64,000 nt of DNA, taken from NCBI RefSeq assembly GCF_945957355.1, contig NZ_CAMFKM010000003.1, positions 372,001 to 436,000 on the forward strand. The letters run 5' to 3'. Origin of the DNA: an uncultured Reyranella sp. (lineage in GTDB: Bacteria; Pseudomonadota; Alphaproteobacteria; Reyranellales; Reyranellaceae). Below the pieces are notes generated by a model. It had not been told where the DNA came from and did not search any database. It worked only from the letters and a program-made list of their open reading frames with translations. Below, one piece after another: positions 46,670 to 57,162 of the stretch. Made by a program: the position numbers and the translations under genes. Position 1 is the stretch's first letter; the number at the start of each line of letters is the position of its first letter.

Positions 46670-47902
46670 ATGGACGGATCTTCTAGGGTGCAGGAAATGC
46701 CCGCGGCCTCCGACGGGCGCATACCGCGCCGGTCGATGCGAAACATCGCCTTGCTGGCAATGTGCCAGGCGCTGACGCAGAGCAGTAATACGCTGATGTT
46801 CGCTTCGTCGGCGCTGGCGGTTCTCACCATCGTTTCGCCGGACATGCGCATGTGGGCCAACCTGCCGGTCACCATGCAGCATCTCGGCGTGATGCTGTCG
46901 GTGTTCCCGGCCTCGCTGCTGATGATGCGGCGCGGCCGCAAGTTCGGTTTCCGCAGCGGCTCGGTAATGGGGATGATCGGCTCGTCGCTGGCCGCCATCG
47001 GGCTGGGCCTCGGCAGTTTTCCGGTCATGTGCCTTGGCGGCCTGTTCCTGGGCTACGGCATCGCCAACATGCAACTCTATCGCTTCGCCGCCGTCGAGTT
47101 GGCCCCGGCGCCTTATCGCGCACAGGCGATCTCCTACGTCACGGCGGGCGGCGTGCTGGCGGGCATCCTCGGCCCGAGCCTGGCCCGTTTCACGCCCGAT
47201 CTCTGGCAGCCGCTCTTCCAGGCGAGCTTCTGCGCCGTCATCGTCATTCACATCCTCGTCTTCATCGTGCTGGGCTTCATCGAATTCCCGCAGGTCAGGG
47301 TCGAGGACACATCCGGGCCGCAGCGGCCGCTCTCCCAGATCGTTACCCAGCCGGCCTACATGGTGGCCTGCGCGGGGGCGATGATCGCCTTCGGTGTGAT
47401 GTCCTTCGTGATGGCGGCCTCGCCGCTGGCCATCGTGCAATGCGGTCTCAAGGCGACTGAAGCGCCGGTGACGATCTTCGTGCACGTTATGGGCATGTTC
47501 ATCCCGTCCTTCTTCACCGGCCACCTGATTGCGCGCTTCGGCATCTTCAACATCATGATCGCGGGCATCGTGCTGCTGGTGGCGGGGGTGGTCGTGGCGC
47601 TGATGGGGGTCACCGAATGGCACTTCCGCGGCGCCCTCAGCCTGAACGGCGTGGGCTGGAACTTCCTGTTCGTCGGGGCGACGACCCTGCTCACCACGAC
47701 CTACCGGCCATCGGAGCGGGGAAAGGCGCAGGCATTCAACGACTTCATGGTGTTTGGCGTCACCACCGTGGCCAGCCTGATGGCCAGCGTCGTGCTGGAG
47801 CTGAAGGGCTGGGCTGCCCTCAATTACGTGGCGCTCGCCCTGGTGCTGGTCGCCCTGCTGGTCATCGGCATCTTCCGGTTGCGGAATCCGTCACGCGCCT
47901 GA
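46670..47902 (+). CDS. Major facilitator superfamily transporter
   Basis: A 410-residue protein with about 12 hydrophobic segments. MRNIALLAMCQALTQSSNTLMFASSALA is the first, then SLLMMRRGRKFGFRSGSVMGMIGSSLAAIGLG with the basic loop-2-3 motif. It also contains MQLYRFAAVELAPAPYRAQAISYVTAGGVLAGILGP. Start uncertain between 46670, 46697 and 46736. The whole N-terminus before the first membrane helix is variable. Substrate unknown. Stands alone between thiL and hppA. Confidence 0.87.
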   Translation: MDGSSRVQEMPAASDGRIPRRSMRNIALLAMCQALTQSSNTLMFASSALAVLTIVSPDMRMWANLPVTMQHLGVMLSVFPASLLMMRRGRKFGFRSGSVMGMIGSSLAAIGLGLGSFPVMCLGGLFLGYGIANMQLYRFAAVELAPAPYRAQAISYVTAGGVLAGILGPSLARFTPDLWQPLFQASFCAVIVIHILVFIVLGFIEFPQVRVEDTSGPQRPLSQIVTQPAYMVACAGAMIAFGVMSFVMAASPLAIVQCGLKATEAPVTIFVHVMGMFIPSFFTGHLIARFGIFNIMIAGIVLLVAGVVVALMGVTEWHFRGALSLNGVGWNFLFVGATTLLTTTYRPSERGKAQAFNDFMVFGVTTVASLMASVVLELKGWAALNYVALALVLVALLVIGIFRLRNPSRA

Positions 47903-48053
47903 CGCCAAGCCCTTGAGGTGACGGCGCTTTTCCCATCGGCGAGTTGCGCCGACACGGGCATCATGTCATTTTTCGCGCGCCTCGCGCCGGGGGAGTAATC
48001 GCTTCAGGCCGCGATGCGCTAGAAGCGCTTTAAAAAACAATGGGTTAGGAAAT

Positions 48054-50159
<2,106 letters not shown>

Positions 50160-50183
50160 GCGCACGCGGAACACCTGATACGG

Positions 50184-50214
50184 AAAAGCCCCGGCCGAGA
50201 GGCCGGGGCTTTTT
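50184..50214. terminator. Rho-independent terminator after hppA
   Basis: AAGCCCCGGCC-GAGA-GGCCGGGGCTT, an 11-bp stem with a 4-base loop, followed by a T-run. It lies 24 bases past the hppA stop and 45 bases from the stop of the convergent bamE. With A-rich sequence on the left and T-rich on the right, it could work in both directions. Confidence 0.9.
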
Positions 50215-50258
50215 CGTTGAGGATCTGGCCCGGCTCCGGGCCGGACGATCTCGGGGCG

Positions 50259-50747
50259 TTAGATTCCGCCACCGCCGGTCGGAGCGCCGGGGTTGCTCGT
50301 CTGCTTCGGACCGGTGAAGCGGCCGACGTTGCCCAGCACCTGCTCGAGGATCGTGAGTTCCTTGCCCGAGGTCGGCGTGATGCGCTGGACCATCTGGATG
50401 TCCTGCGCATCCTTGAGGTCGTAGTTCTTGATGGCTTCGATACGGCCCGATTCGTTGAACGTGACCTGGATCACCTTCTGGGAAGTGATCCTAGGCTTGG
50501 TGTAGGCCCAGTACTCCTGGGTCTCGCTGATGTAGTACCAGATGTTCGGATTGAAGGTCGCCACGGCCGAGGGCGATCCGATCAGGCGGACCACGTCCTC
50601 ACGGCTCTGGGCGCCGACTTCGAGCTTTTCGACCGAGCCCGGCGTTGCCGCGAAGCCACGCAGGTCGACAGTGTTCTCGCAGCCGGTCAGCGCAATGGCG
50701 GTAAGGGCGAGTGCGCCGGCGAGGGCGAGCGGGGCGGTGCGACGCAT
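50259..50747 (-). CDS. bamE: Outer membrane protein assembly factor BamE (SmpA/OmlA) lipoprotein
   Basis: A 162-residue lipoprotein. Signal peptide with lipobox: LALAGALALTAIALTGC, so the mature form is lipidated at Cys23. The SmpA/OmlA fold follows: KLEVGAQSREDVVRLIGSPSAVATFNPNIWYYISETQEYWAYTKPRITSQKVIQVTFNESGRI. A C-terminal Gly/Pro tail follows. A component of the BAM complex inserting outer-membrane beta-barrels. Divergent from the CBP3-type chaperone, a common alphaproteobacterial pair. Confidence 0.94.
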   Translation of the reverse strand: MRRTAPLALAGALALTAIALTGCENTVDLRGFAATPGSVEKLEVGAQSREDVVRLIGSPSAVATFNPNIWYYISETQEYWAYTKPRITSQKVIQVTFNESGRIEAIKNYDLKDAQDIQMVQRITPTSGKELTILEQVLGNVGRFTGPKQTSNPGAPTGGGGI

Positions 50748-50848
50748 GGACTGCTTCTTGGCTTTGCGGGAAGAGGGATCGCAAGATGTCGCGATGAAGG
50801 GTCCGGGTCAACCTGTTGTACCGCGACCAGTTGGGGAGGGAGTCGTTC

Positions 50849-51343
50849 GTGTTCCGCCGTCGCAAGCCAGAGGATGATTTCGCCGCCACCATCTATAATC
50901 GTGTGGCCGAGCAGGCGCGCACGGCGGAGCTGTTCGAATCCTGCGGCATTCCCGACACGCTCGATGGCCGCTTCGATTCGCTGGCGCTCCACGCGGCGCT
51001 GATGATCGACCGATTGCGCCGTGAGCCGGACGGCGAGCCCCTGTCCCAGGCGTTCTTCGACGCCATGTTCCGCCATCTGGACCTCACGCTGCGCGAGATC
51101 GGCATTCAGGACCTGGGGGTCGGCCGGCGCATCAAGATCATGGCCGAGGGGCTGCATGGCCGTGCGCTGGCCTATCGCGAGGCGCTGAATGACGGGCCGA
51201 CACCGCTGGCCGAGGTCTTGCGCCGCAATGCCTATGGCGGTAGGTCGCCCCAGAATTCCGAAGTCGTCGCCCGGCTTGAAGCTTATGTGCGAGATTATGT
51301 GCGCCTCCTTGGTGCCACGGCCCGTAACGACCTGATAAAGTGA
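50849..51343 (+). CDS. Ubiquinol-cytochrome c chaperone (CBP3-like)
   Basis: A 164-residue member of the ubiquinol-cytochrome c reductase chaperone family, which assists cytochrome bc1 assembly. The family segment FDSLALHAALMIDRLRREPDGEPLSQAFFDAMFRHLDLTLREIGIQDLGVGRRIKIMAEGLHGRALAYREAL is clear. GTG at 50849 is chosen because it has a GGGGAGGGAG site 7-8 bases upstream. The alternative TTG at 50816 has none. Followed by a DUF177 gene. Confidence 0.92.
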   Translation: MFRRRKPEDDFAATIYNRVAEQARTAELFESCGIPDTLDGRFDSLALHAALMIDRLRREPDGEPLSQAFFDAMFRHLDLTLREIGIQDLGVGRRIKIMAEGLHGRALAYREALNDGPTPLAEVLRRNAYGGRSPQNSEVVARLEAYVRDYVRLLGATARNDLIK

Positions 51344-51352
51344 ATTAACAAA

Positions 51353-51937
51353 ATGTCCCAAGATACTGATAAAACAGTAAAATCTGAGATTGAACGCTTG
51401 GTTGATCTCGACAAGCTCGGCAACAATGGCGCGGCGCTCGAGATTTCCACAACGGAAAGTGAGCGGGCGGCGCTGGCCAAGAGGTTCGGCTTCCTGGGTC
51501 TGCCGGCCTTTTCGGCGAGGGTGACCGTGGACAGGCGGCCAGGGGGGCAGGTCGTCGTCGAGGGGCGCCTCAAGGGCCGGATCGTCCAAGCCTGCATCCT
51601 GAGCCTTGAGCCTGTAGCCCAGGAACTGGACGACGCCTTCCGGCTCGTCTTTGCCGAGAATGTCGCGGAGGAGCACGACCCCGAGAGCGGCGAAGCGCTG
51701 TTGAATTCACAGGGCGACGCGCCGGAGCCGCTGAGCGGGAATATGCTGGATGTCGGTGAAATCGTGGCCGAGCAACTGTCCCTGACGGCGGACCCCTATC
51801 CGAGGCGGCCGGGAATCAAGCTCGAGGACGTGCTGCCCAAACCGAAAGGCGGCGCCCGCCGTTCGGCGCCCGAGCAGCGGCGGCATCCCTTTGCCGGCCT
51901 GGCGGCCCTGAAGGACAAGCCCCGCCGCGGCCGGTAA
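51353..51937 (+). CDS. DUF177/YceD family protein
   Basis: A 194-residue YceD-type protein. The core strand motif [46 protein letters not shown] is recognisable. The C-terminal half contains [23 protein letters not shown]. In E. coli and plants DUF177 proteins affect 23S rRNA accumulation, and the gene sits before rpmF as here. The first 25 codons are more A+T-rich than the rest. Confidence 0.92.
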   Translation: MSQDTDKTVKSEIERLVDLDKLGNNGAALEISTTESERAALAKRFGFLGLPAFSARVTVDRRPGGQVVVEGRLKGRIVQACILSLEPVAQELDDAFRLVFAENVAEEHDPESGEALLNSQGDAPEPLSGNMLDVGEIVAEQLSLTADPYPRRPGIKLEDVLPKPKGGARRSAPEQRRHPFAGLAALKDKPRRGR

Positions 51938-52065
51938 ATTGTTGCGGCGGTAAGACGTTTTGGCTAGAGAAGGCCGCCCGCCGCGCCTACAGAGCGCGGC
52001 TGCAGCTTTTTTGGGGGCATGCCCTGCTCAGATGGGCGGGTGCGGCCCTCGTCGTGGAGATCGTC

Positions 52066-52260
52066 ATGGCAGTTCCCAAGAAAAAGGTTTCGAAGTCCCG
52101 CCGCAACATGCGTCGCTCGCATCACGCGCTGCCGACCATGGCATTCATGGAGTGCAAGAACTGTGGCGAGCTGAAGCGCCCCCATATGGTGTGCTCGCAT
52201 TGCGGCTACTACCGCGAGGACATGCCCGTCCTGGCCGACGCCGCGTCGGCCGAGAAGTAG
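52066..52260 (+). CDS. rpmF: 50S ribosomal protein bL32
   Basis: A 64-residue protein, [21 protein letters not shown], with the zinc-ribbon cysteines CKNCGELK...CSHCGYY. ATG at 52066 preceded by GGAG. Sits between DUF177 and plsX, a highly conserved bacterial arrangement linking ribosomal and lipid genes. Confidence 0.97.
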   Translation: MAVPKKKVSKSRRNMRRSHHALPTMAFMECKNCGELKRPHMVCSHCGYYREDMPVLADAASAEK

Positions 52261-52306
52261 TCCGAAGCACGCCGCCGGCAATGCGCTGGCATTCGACAGG
52301 CGGAGC

Positions 52307-53389
52307 GTGACGGTGGGTGCGAACAAGATCGTCCTCGCACTCGACGGCATGGGGGGCGATCACGCGCCCGATGTCGTGGTGAACGGCGCGGATATCGCCC
52401 GCGAGCGCTATCCCGGTACGTCCTTTCTGTTGTTCGGTGACGAGCCGCGCCTGAAGGCCCTGGTCGACAAGCGCAAGGGCCTCGCGCAGGTGCTCGAAAT
52501 CGTGCCGTCGGAAGATGCCGTGCTGGCCGAGGACAAGCCGTCCTTCGCGCTGCGTCGGCGCCGTAAGTCCAGTATGTGGATGGCTGTCGAGGCGGCAGCC
52601 CAGGGACGCGCCGACACGGTCGTGTCGGCCGGCAATACCGGTGCGCTTCTCGCCATCTCGATGTTCGCGATGCGCATGCTCGAGGGTGCCGACCGGCCGG
52701 CATTGGCTTCGTTCATGCCGACCTCGCGGGGCGAGACCGTGATGCTGGATCTCGGCGCCAATCTCGAATGCGATGCCGAAAACCTCGCGCAGTTCGCCGT
52801 GATGGGCAGCGTGTTCGCCCAGGCGCTGCTCGGCCTCGACTCCCCGAAAGTCGGCTTGCTGAATGTCGGCTCGGAGGAGCTCAAGGGGCACGAGGAGCTG
52901 CGGCAGGCGGCGGCGTGGCTGCGCCGCGAGGGCTCGCCGGTCAATTTCCATGGCTTCGTCGAAGGCAATGACATCGGTGCCGGCGTGACCGACGTCGTCG
53001 TCACCGACGGCTTCACCGGCAATGTCGCCCTGAAGGCGATCGAGGGTACCGCCAAGCTCACCTTCCAGTTCGTGGGCGACGCCTTCCGCACCTCGACCTT
53101 CGCCAAGATCGGCTACCTGTTCGCGGCTGGCGCCTGGCGGAAACTGCGCAAGAGGGTCGATCCGCGCCGTTACAATGGCGGCGTGTTCCTGGGCCTCGAT
53201 GGGGTCTGCGTGAAGAGCCACGGCGGCACGGACGCGCTGGGCTTCGCCTACGCCATAGGCGTGGCGGTCGACCTGGTCCGCTACGAATACAAGAGCAAGC
53301 TTGTCGAGGGTCTGGCCCGGCTGCGCGAGGTCACCTCGGCCGCCGAAACGCCTGCCACCTCGCTGCAGGCCACCGGAGGAACTGCGTGA
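52307..53389 (+). CDS. plsX: Phosphate acyltransferase PlsX
   Basis: A 360-residue enzyme making acyl-phosphate from acyl-ACP for phospholipid synthesis. Motifs are [77 protein letters not shown] and [22 protein letters not shown] start at 52307. A shorter in-frame ATG does not precede the conserved N-terminus. Its stop overlaps the fabH start. Confidence 0.96.
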   Translation: MTVGANKIVLALDGMGGDHAPDVVVNGADIARERYPGTSFLLFGDEPRLKALVDKRKGLAQVLEIVPSEDAVLAEDKPSFALRRRRKSSMWMAVEAAAQGRADTVVSAGNTGALLAISMFAMRMLEGADRPALASFMPTSRGETVMLDLGANLECDAENLAQFAVMGSVFAQALLGLDSPKVGLLNVGSEELKGHEELRQAAAWLRREGSPVNFHGFVEGNDIGAGVTDVVVTDGFTGNVALKAIEGTAKLTFQFVGDAFRTSTFAKIGYLFAAGAWRKLRKRVDPRRYNGGVFLGLDGVCVKSHGGTDALGFAYAIGVAVDLVRYEYKSKLVEGLARLREVTSAAETPATSLQATGGTA

Positions 53390-54357
53390 TTCGTTCTGTC
53401 GTCCAGGGTTGCGGTTCGTATCTGCCCGAGCGCGTCGTCACCAACGAAGAACTGTCCAGGACCGTGGACACCACCGACGAGTGGATCCGCCAGCGCAGCG
53501 GCATCTGCCAACGCCATATCGCAGCCGAGGGCGAGTTCACGTCCCACCTTGCAATCAAGGCCTCCCAGCGCGCGCTCGACCACGCGGGCCTCAACGCCTC
53601 TGACCTCGACCTGATCGTGCTCGCGACGGCGACGCCGGACCAGACGTTTCCGGCGACGGCGACGCGGGTGCAGGCCGCGCTCGGCATGACGAAGGGCGCG
53701 GCGTTCGACGTCCAGGCGGTGTGTGCGGGATTCGTTTACGGCGTGTCGGTCGCCGACAGTCTCATCAAGAGCGGTCTCGCCTCGACCGCCCTCGTGATCG
53801 GCGCGGAGACCTTCTCCCGCATCCTCGACTGGGACGATCGTGGGACGTGCGTGCTGTTCGGCGACGGCGCCGGTGCGATCGTCCTCAGGGGCGAGCAGGG
53901 TGCCGGCACCCCGGCCGACCGCGGTATCCTCGCCAACGCGCTGCACTCCGACGGTCGGCACCACGACCTTCTCTATGTCGACGGCGGACCGTCCTCGACC
54001 CGGACCACCGGCTTCCTCCGCATGGAAGGCAAGGAGGTCTTCAAGCATGCGGTGGTCAACATGGCCACCGTCGTGGGCGAGGTGCTGGAGAAGGCTGGGC
54101 TCGAGGCCAAAGACGTCGACTGGCTGGTCCCGCATCAGGCCAACAAGCGCATCATCGACGGTACCGGTCGCAAGCTCGGCCTGCCGCCGGAGCGCGTCGT
54201 GGTGACCGTCGACAAGCACGCCAACACGTCGGCGGCGTCGATCCCGCTGGCACTCGACGTCGCGGTCAAGGACGGCCGCATTAAGAAGGGCGACCTGCTC
54301 CTGCTGGAGGGGATCGGCGGCGGCCTGTCCTGGGGAGCAAGCCTCGTTCGCTGGTAA
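53386..54357 (+). CDS. fabH: 3-oxoacyl-[ACP] synthase III
   Basis: A 323-residue ketoacyl-ACP synthase starting fatty-acid elongation from acetyl-CoA. Catalytic Cys113 lies in [13 protein letters not shown], the His is in [13 protein letters not shown], and the Asn is in [14 protein letters not shown]. Also shows [12 protein letters not shown] and [12 protein letters not shown] start overlaps the plsX stop. Standard plsX-fabH-ihfA order. Confidence 0.97.
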   Translation: MIRSVVQGCGSYLPERVVTNEELSRTVDTTDEWIRQRSGICQRHIAAEGEFTSHLAIKASQRALDHAGLNASDLDLIVLATATPDQTFPATATRVQAALGMTKGAAFDVQAVCAGFVYGVSVADSLIKSGLASTALVIGAETFSRILDWDDRGTCVLFGDGAGAIVLRGEQGAGTPADRGILANALHSDGRHHDLLYVDGGPSSTRTTGFLRMEGKEVFKHAVVNMATVVGEVLEKAGLEAKDVDWLVPHQANKRIIDGTGRKLGLPPERVVVTVDKHANTSAASIPLALDVAVKDGRIKKGDLLLLEGIGGGLSWGASLVRW

Positions 54358-54424
54358 TGCGAGAATCGTAGCCAACGGAACGTGAACAGGCGGCGATTCA
54401 AGTCCACCCTCTATCCTACTGATA

Positions 54425-54453
54425 TTGACCGCTTTCCCACCTTAGAGTAAGGA
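54425..54453 (+). promoter_or_regulatory. Candidate sigma-70-type promoter for ihfA
   Basis: TTGACC (54425-54430), then 17 bases, then TAAGGA (54448-54453). The -35 matches five of six consensus bases, but the -10 is weak. It lies in the A+T-richer 123-base gap between fabH and ihfA, about 28 bases before the GTG start. Confidence 0.35.
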
Positions 54454-54480
54454 TTAAGTGGGGGAAGAAGAGGTACCGGA

Positions 54481-54792
54481 GTGGACGGCCGGACAATCAC
54501 GCGTGCCGATCTGAGCGAGTCAGTGTTCCAGGAAGTGGGCCTGTCTCGCAATGAATCCAGCGATCTCGTGGAGACGATTCTCTCCGAGGTGGTGGAGGCG
54601 TTGGCGCGCGGCGAATCGGTGAAGATCTCCTCGTTTGGGAGTTTCACGGTTCGCGACAAGGGGCAAAGGGTCGGCCGCAACCCGAAGACCGGGCAGGAAG
54701 TTCCCATCCTGCCGCGGCGAGTCCTCGTCTTTCGAGCGTCGAATGTCCTGAAAACACTGATCAACGGGGCGCCCGGCGAGAACAAGGGGTAG
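54481..54792 (+). CDS. ihfA: Integration host factor subunit alpha
   Basis: A 103-residue HU/IHF DNA-bending protein from GTG 54481. [30 protein letters not shown], then [41 protein letters not shown], contains the Pro-tipped DNA-intercalating arm (RNPKTG). The last about 10 residues (GAPGENKG) extend beyond the core. It heterodimerises with IhfB and is followed by a MerR-type gene, as usual in alphaproteobacteria. Confidence 0.96.
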   Translation: MDGRTITRADLSESVFQEVGLSRNESSDLVETILSEVVEALARGESVKISSFGSFTVRDKGQRVGRNPKTGQEVPILPRRVLVFRASNVLKTLINGAPGENKG

Positions 54793-54815
54793 TTGGGAAC
54801 ACGAGGGGATCTTAG

Positions 54816-55343
54816 ATGGCCGTTTCCGTTCAGACCGTCGAAAGACGGGTCGAGAAGTCGGCGCAGGCGTTCCGTACGATCAGCGAGGTCGCGACCGAGC
54901 TCGATGTGCCGCAGCACGTGCTGCGGTTCTGGGAAAGCAAGTTCACCCAGGTTCGCCCGCTGAAGCGGGGCGGGGGCCGCCGCTACTACCGGCCGGAAGA
55001 CATCGACCTCCTGCGCCGGATCCGCACGCTGCTCTACGAAGATGGGTACACGATCAAGGGCGTCCAGCGCCTACTCAAGGAAGGCCGCGGTCGCTTGCCG
55101 GCGCAGCGCCTCGATCTCGCGGCGGAAAGTGCGCTGGAGAGCCTGCGCATCGTCTCGGCGCGGGCTGAGGCTATGGCGGGAGGCACTCGCCAGCCGCTGC
55201 CGCGCACCGGCCCTCAGCCGTCCACCACCACTCCGCGGGCGGCGGTCCTCGACCTCCACAAGCGGCGTGAGATCGAATCCGTGCTGGAAGACCTCGAGCA
55301 GGCGCTGACGCAATTGCGCAGCACGCTGAAGACGCAGAACTAG
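54816..55343 (+). CDS. MerR family transcriptional regulator
   Basis: A 175-residue regulator. The winged helix-turn-helix is in [70 protein letters not shown]. The C-terminal half is a variable, low-complexity region with a final helix ([21 protein letters not shown]). No cysteines for metal sensing. The ihfA-merR pairing is a conserved alphaproteobacterial feature, and its targets are unknown. Confidence 0.92.
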   Translation: MAVSVQTVERRVEKSAQAFRTISEVATELDVPQHVLRFWESKFTQVRPLKRGGGRRYYRPEDIDLLRRIRTLLYEDGYTIKGVQRLLKEGRGRLPAQRLDLAAESALESLRIVSARAEAMAGGTRQPLPRTGPQPSTTTPRAAVLDLHKRREIESVLEDLEQALTQLRSTLKTQN

Positions 55344-55535
55344 CCCCTTCAATCCGTGGGCATTGCCGGGGGGCGATGCTCAAGGGCTTGCAGGTGCGGC
55401 GTCGGCGGGCCACCAAATCAGGTGGCCTTTGTAAGAAAGTGTATCAAGTCTCTGATTTTATTTGGTTTTTAGCCGGGTAGGCGTATCGTGCCTGGTGAGG
55501 GGCCTTTAGCGGTATCGTCAAAGGGGGACGTGACC

Positions 55536-55844
55536 GTGCTTATTAATCGCGATTTCGCGCGCCATCACGCGTGCTCATTTGAATTAATTTCATTAAATGA
55601 CAATGGGTTGGAGGGTGATCTTCCTACTCTGCATGAGTTACTTTACCTGCGTCGCGGGCTGATCCAGCCGGGCGGAAAGCTGCCCTTGTTCGATCTTGAC
55701 GGTCAGGATGTGGATCCTGCCGTCGTCAAGAAATGCCTGAAGGCAGGGTGGGCGCAGCCTTGGTTCAAGAATCCGCTGAAGCCCGACTGGCTCGTCTGCA
55801 AGCTCACGGAACTGGGGCGGCAGGTCGCGTCCGCCCCCCGGTAA
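55536..55844 (+). CDS. Hypothetical protein, A+T-rich small gene
   Basis: A 102-residue protein from GTG 55536, preceded by AAAGGGGG at a good 8-base distance. GTGs at 55488 and 55530 are in frame but worse placed. Begins VLINRDFARHHACSFELISLNDNGLEGDLPTLHELLYLRRGLIQPGGKLPLFDLDGQDVDPAVVKKCLKAGWAQPWF. No family recognised. The 5' half and about 100 bases upstream are clearly more A+T-rich than the rest of the window, whereas the 3' half is normal. Overlaps the convergent TetA-like gene by 41 bases. Confidence 0.6.
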   Translation: MLINRDFARHHACSFELISLNDNGLEGDLPTLHELLYLRRGLIQPGGKLPLFDLDGQDVDPAVVKKCLKAGWAQPWFKNPLKPDWLVCKLTELGRQVASAPR

Positions 55845-57015
55845 CGATCCACGTCACGACGGCCGCTGCCGCGAGCAGCGCACCAGCCAGCAGAAAGGCC
55901 GCACCGGGCACGCTGTCGATCGTCGAAGCGAACAGCACGGCGAAAACGCCGGGCGCAACCAGGCCGGCAATGCTGCGCGATGCCGAGGTGGCGCCCTGAA
56001 GCTGGCCCTGCTCGGAGCCGCTGACCCTGCGGGTCATCATGTCCTGCAACGCCGGACCAGCGATCCCCCAGAAGGCCATCACCGGCACGCCGGCCCAGAA
56101 CCAGGGTCCGGTGGCGGCCAGCCCATAGATCGCCATGCCGGCCGCGCCGGCCAGCAGACCGACGATCAGGGCTCGCCGCGCCCCGAGCCGGCTGACGATG
56201 GGTCCGATCAACCCTCCCTGCACGAAGGCGGTGCAGATGCCCACGAAGGCGAGGGTGAGCCCCACCGTGGTCTCGCCCCAGCCGTAGCGATGGCCGGCGT
56301 AGAGAACGAACACGGCGGGCAGGACCTGGTGGGCGAAGTTTCCCAGAAAGTCCACGGCGGCAAGGCCGAGCAACTGGCGGTGCGAAGCCAGCAGCTTCAG
56401 CGAGCCGACCGAGTTGGCGCGCTTCCACGAAAATTCCATGCGCCTTTCCGGTGGCAGCGATTCCGGCAGGACGAACCAGCCGAACGCCGCATTGGCGAGA
56501 CAGGCGGCGGCCGACACCCAGAACGGCAGGCGCGAATCGACGCTGCCCAGCAGGCCGCCGATGGCCGGACCGACCACGAAGCCCAGCCCGAATGCCATGC
56601 CGACCAGGCCGAACGCCTTGGCGCGCTCCTCGGGCTTCGTCACGTCGGCGATGTAGGCGACCGAGGTGCCGATCGTGGCCGAGGTGATGCCCGAGACGAT
56701 GCGGCCGACCAGCAGCGGCAGCAGCGAGGGCGCCAGCGCCATGAAGATGTAGTCGAGGCCGAGACCCAGGCAGGAGATCAGGATGACCGGCCTGCGGCCG
56801 TAGCGGTCCGACAGGGCACCGAGCAGCGGCGAGCACAGGAACTGCATCAGCGCCCAGACCGTCGCGAACACGCCGAACATCTCGGCGGCGCCGGCCGTGT
56901 CGCCGCCCATGAAGCCCAGCACGATCGTCGGCAGGACCGGGATCATGACCCCGAGCGCCAGCACGTCGAGCGACACCGTACAGAAGATGAAGGCGAGGGC
57001 ACGACGCGTGTTCAT
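55804..57015 (-). CDS. MFS transporter, TetA/TCR-type
   Basis: A 403-residue exporter with 12 hydrophobic segments: ALAFIFCTVSLDVLALGVMIPVLPTIVLGFMGG (TM1 with the DhA1-type motif D..), LGALSDRYGRRPVILISCLGLG (motif A, GALSDRYGRRPV, in loop 2-3), and GMAFGLGFVVGPAIGGLLG (motif C, antiporter signature). Closest in style to tetracycline/H+ antiporters of the TCR group, but no resistance specificity can be claimed. Overlaps the 3' end of the small gene at 55536. Confidence 0.88.
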   Translation of the reverse strand: MNTRRALAFIFCTVSLDVLALGVMIPVLPTIVLGFMGGDTAGAAEMFGVFATVWALMQFLCSPLLGALSDRYGRRPVILISCLGLGLDYIFMALAPSLLPLLVGRIVSGITSATIGTSVAYIADVTKPEERAKAFGLVGMAFGLGFVVGPAIGGLLGSVDSRLPFWVSAAACLANAAFGWFVLPESLPPERRMEFSWKRANSVGSLKLLASHRQLLGLAAVDFLGNFAHQVLPAVFVLYAGHRYGWGETTVGLTLAFVGICTAFVQGGLIGPIVSRLGARRALIVGLLAGAAGMAIYGLAATGPWFWAGVPVMAFWGIAGPALQDMMTRRVSGSEQGQLQGATSASRSIAGLVAPGVFAVLFASTIDSVPGAAFLLAGALLAAAAVVTWIVTGGRTRPAAPVP

Positions 57016-57162
57016 TGCTTTCCCGTTTGCCGGATCGATTGCTTGCAGGGCGGAAGAATGCGCCGATCTTTATCCTGTTATGCACCCGCAGGACCAAGAG
57101 GATGATTGTGAACTTGCAGCGTTGAGGCAGTATGTCTGCCGGTGTCTCGGGGAGGTGGCGTC

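Noticed and set aside
48020-48040. GCGCT-AGA-AGCGC followed by TTTAAAAAA upstream of hppA as a terminator or riboswitch
   Set aside because: The stem is only 5 bp and there is no longer conserved structure. It may simply be promoter sequence.
51980-52012. Hairpin (7-bp GCCGCGC/GCGCGGC) before rpmF as terminator
   Set aside because: The T-run is six bases away from the stem and rpmF is usually expressed with the DUF177 gene. Evidence is too weak to list as a terminator.
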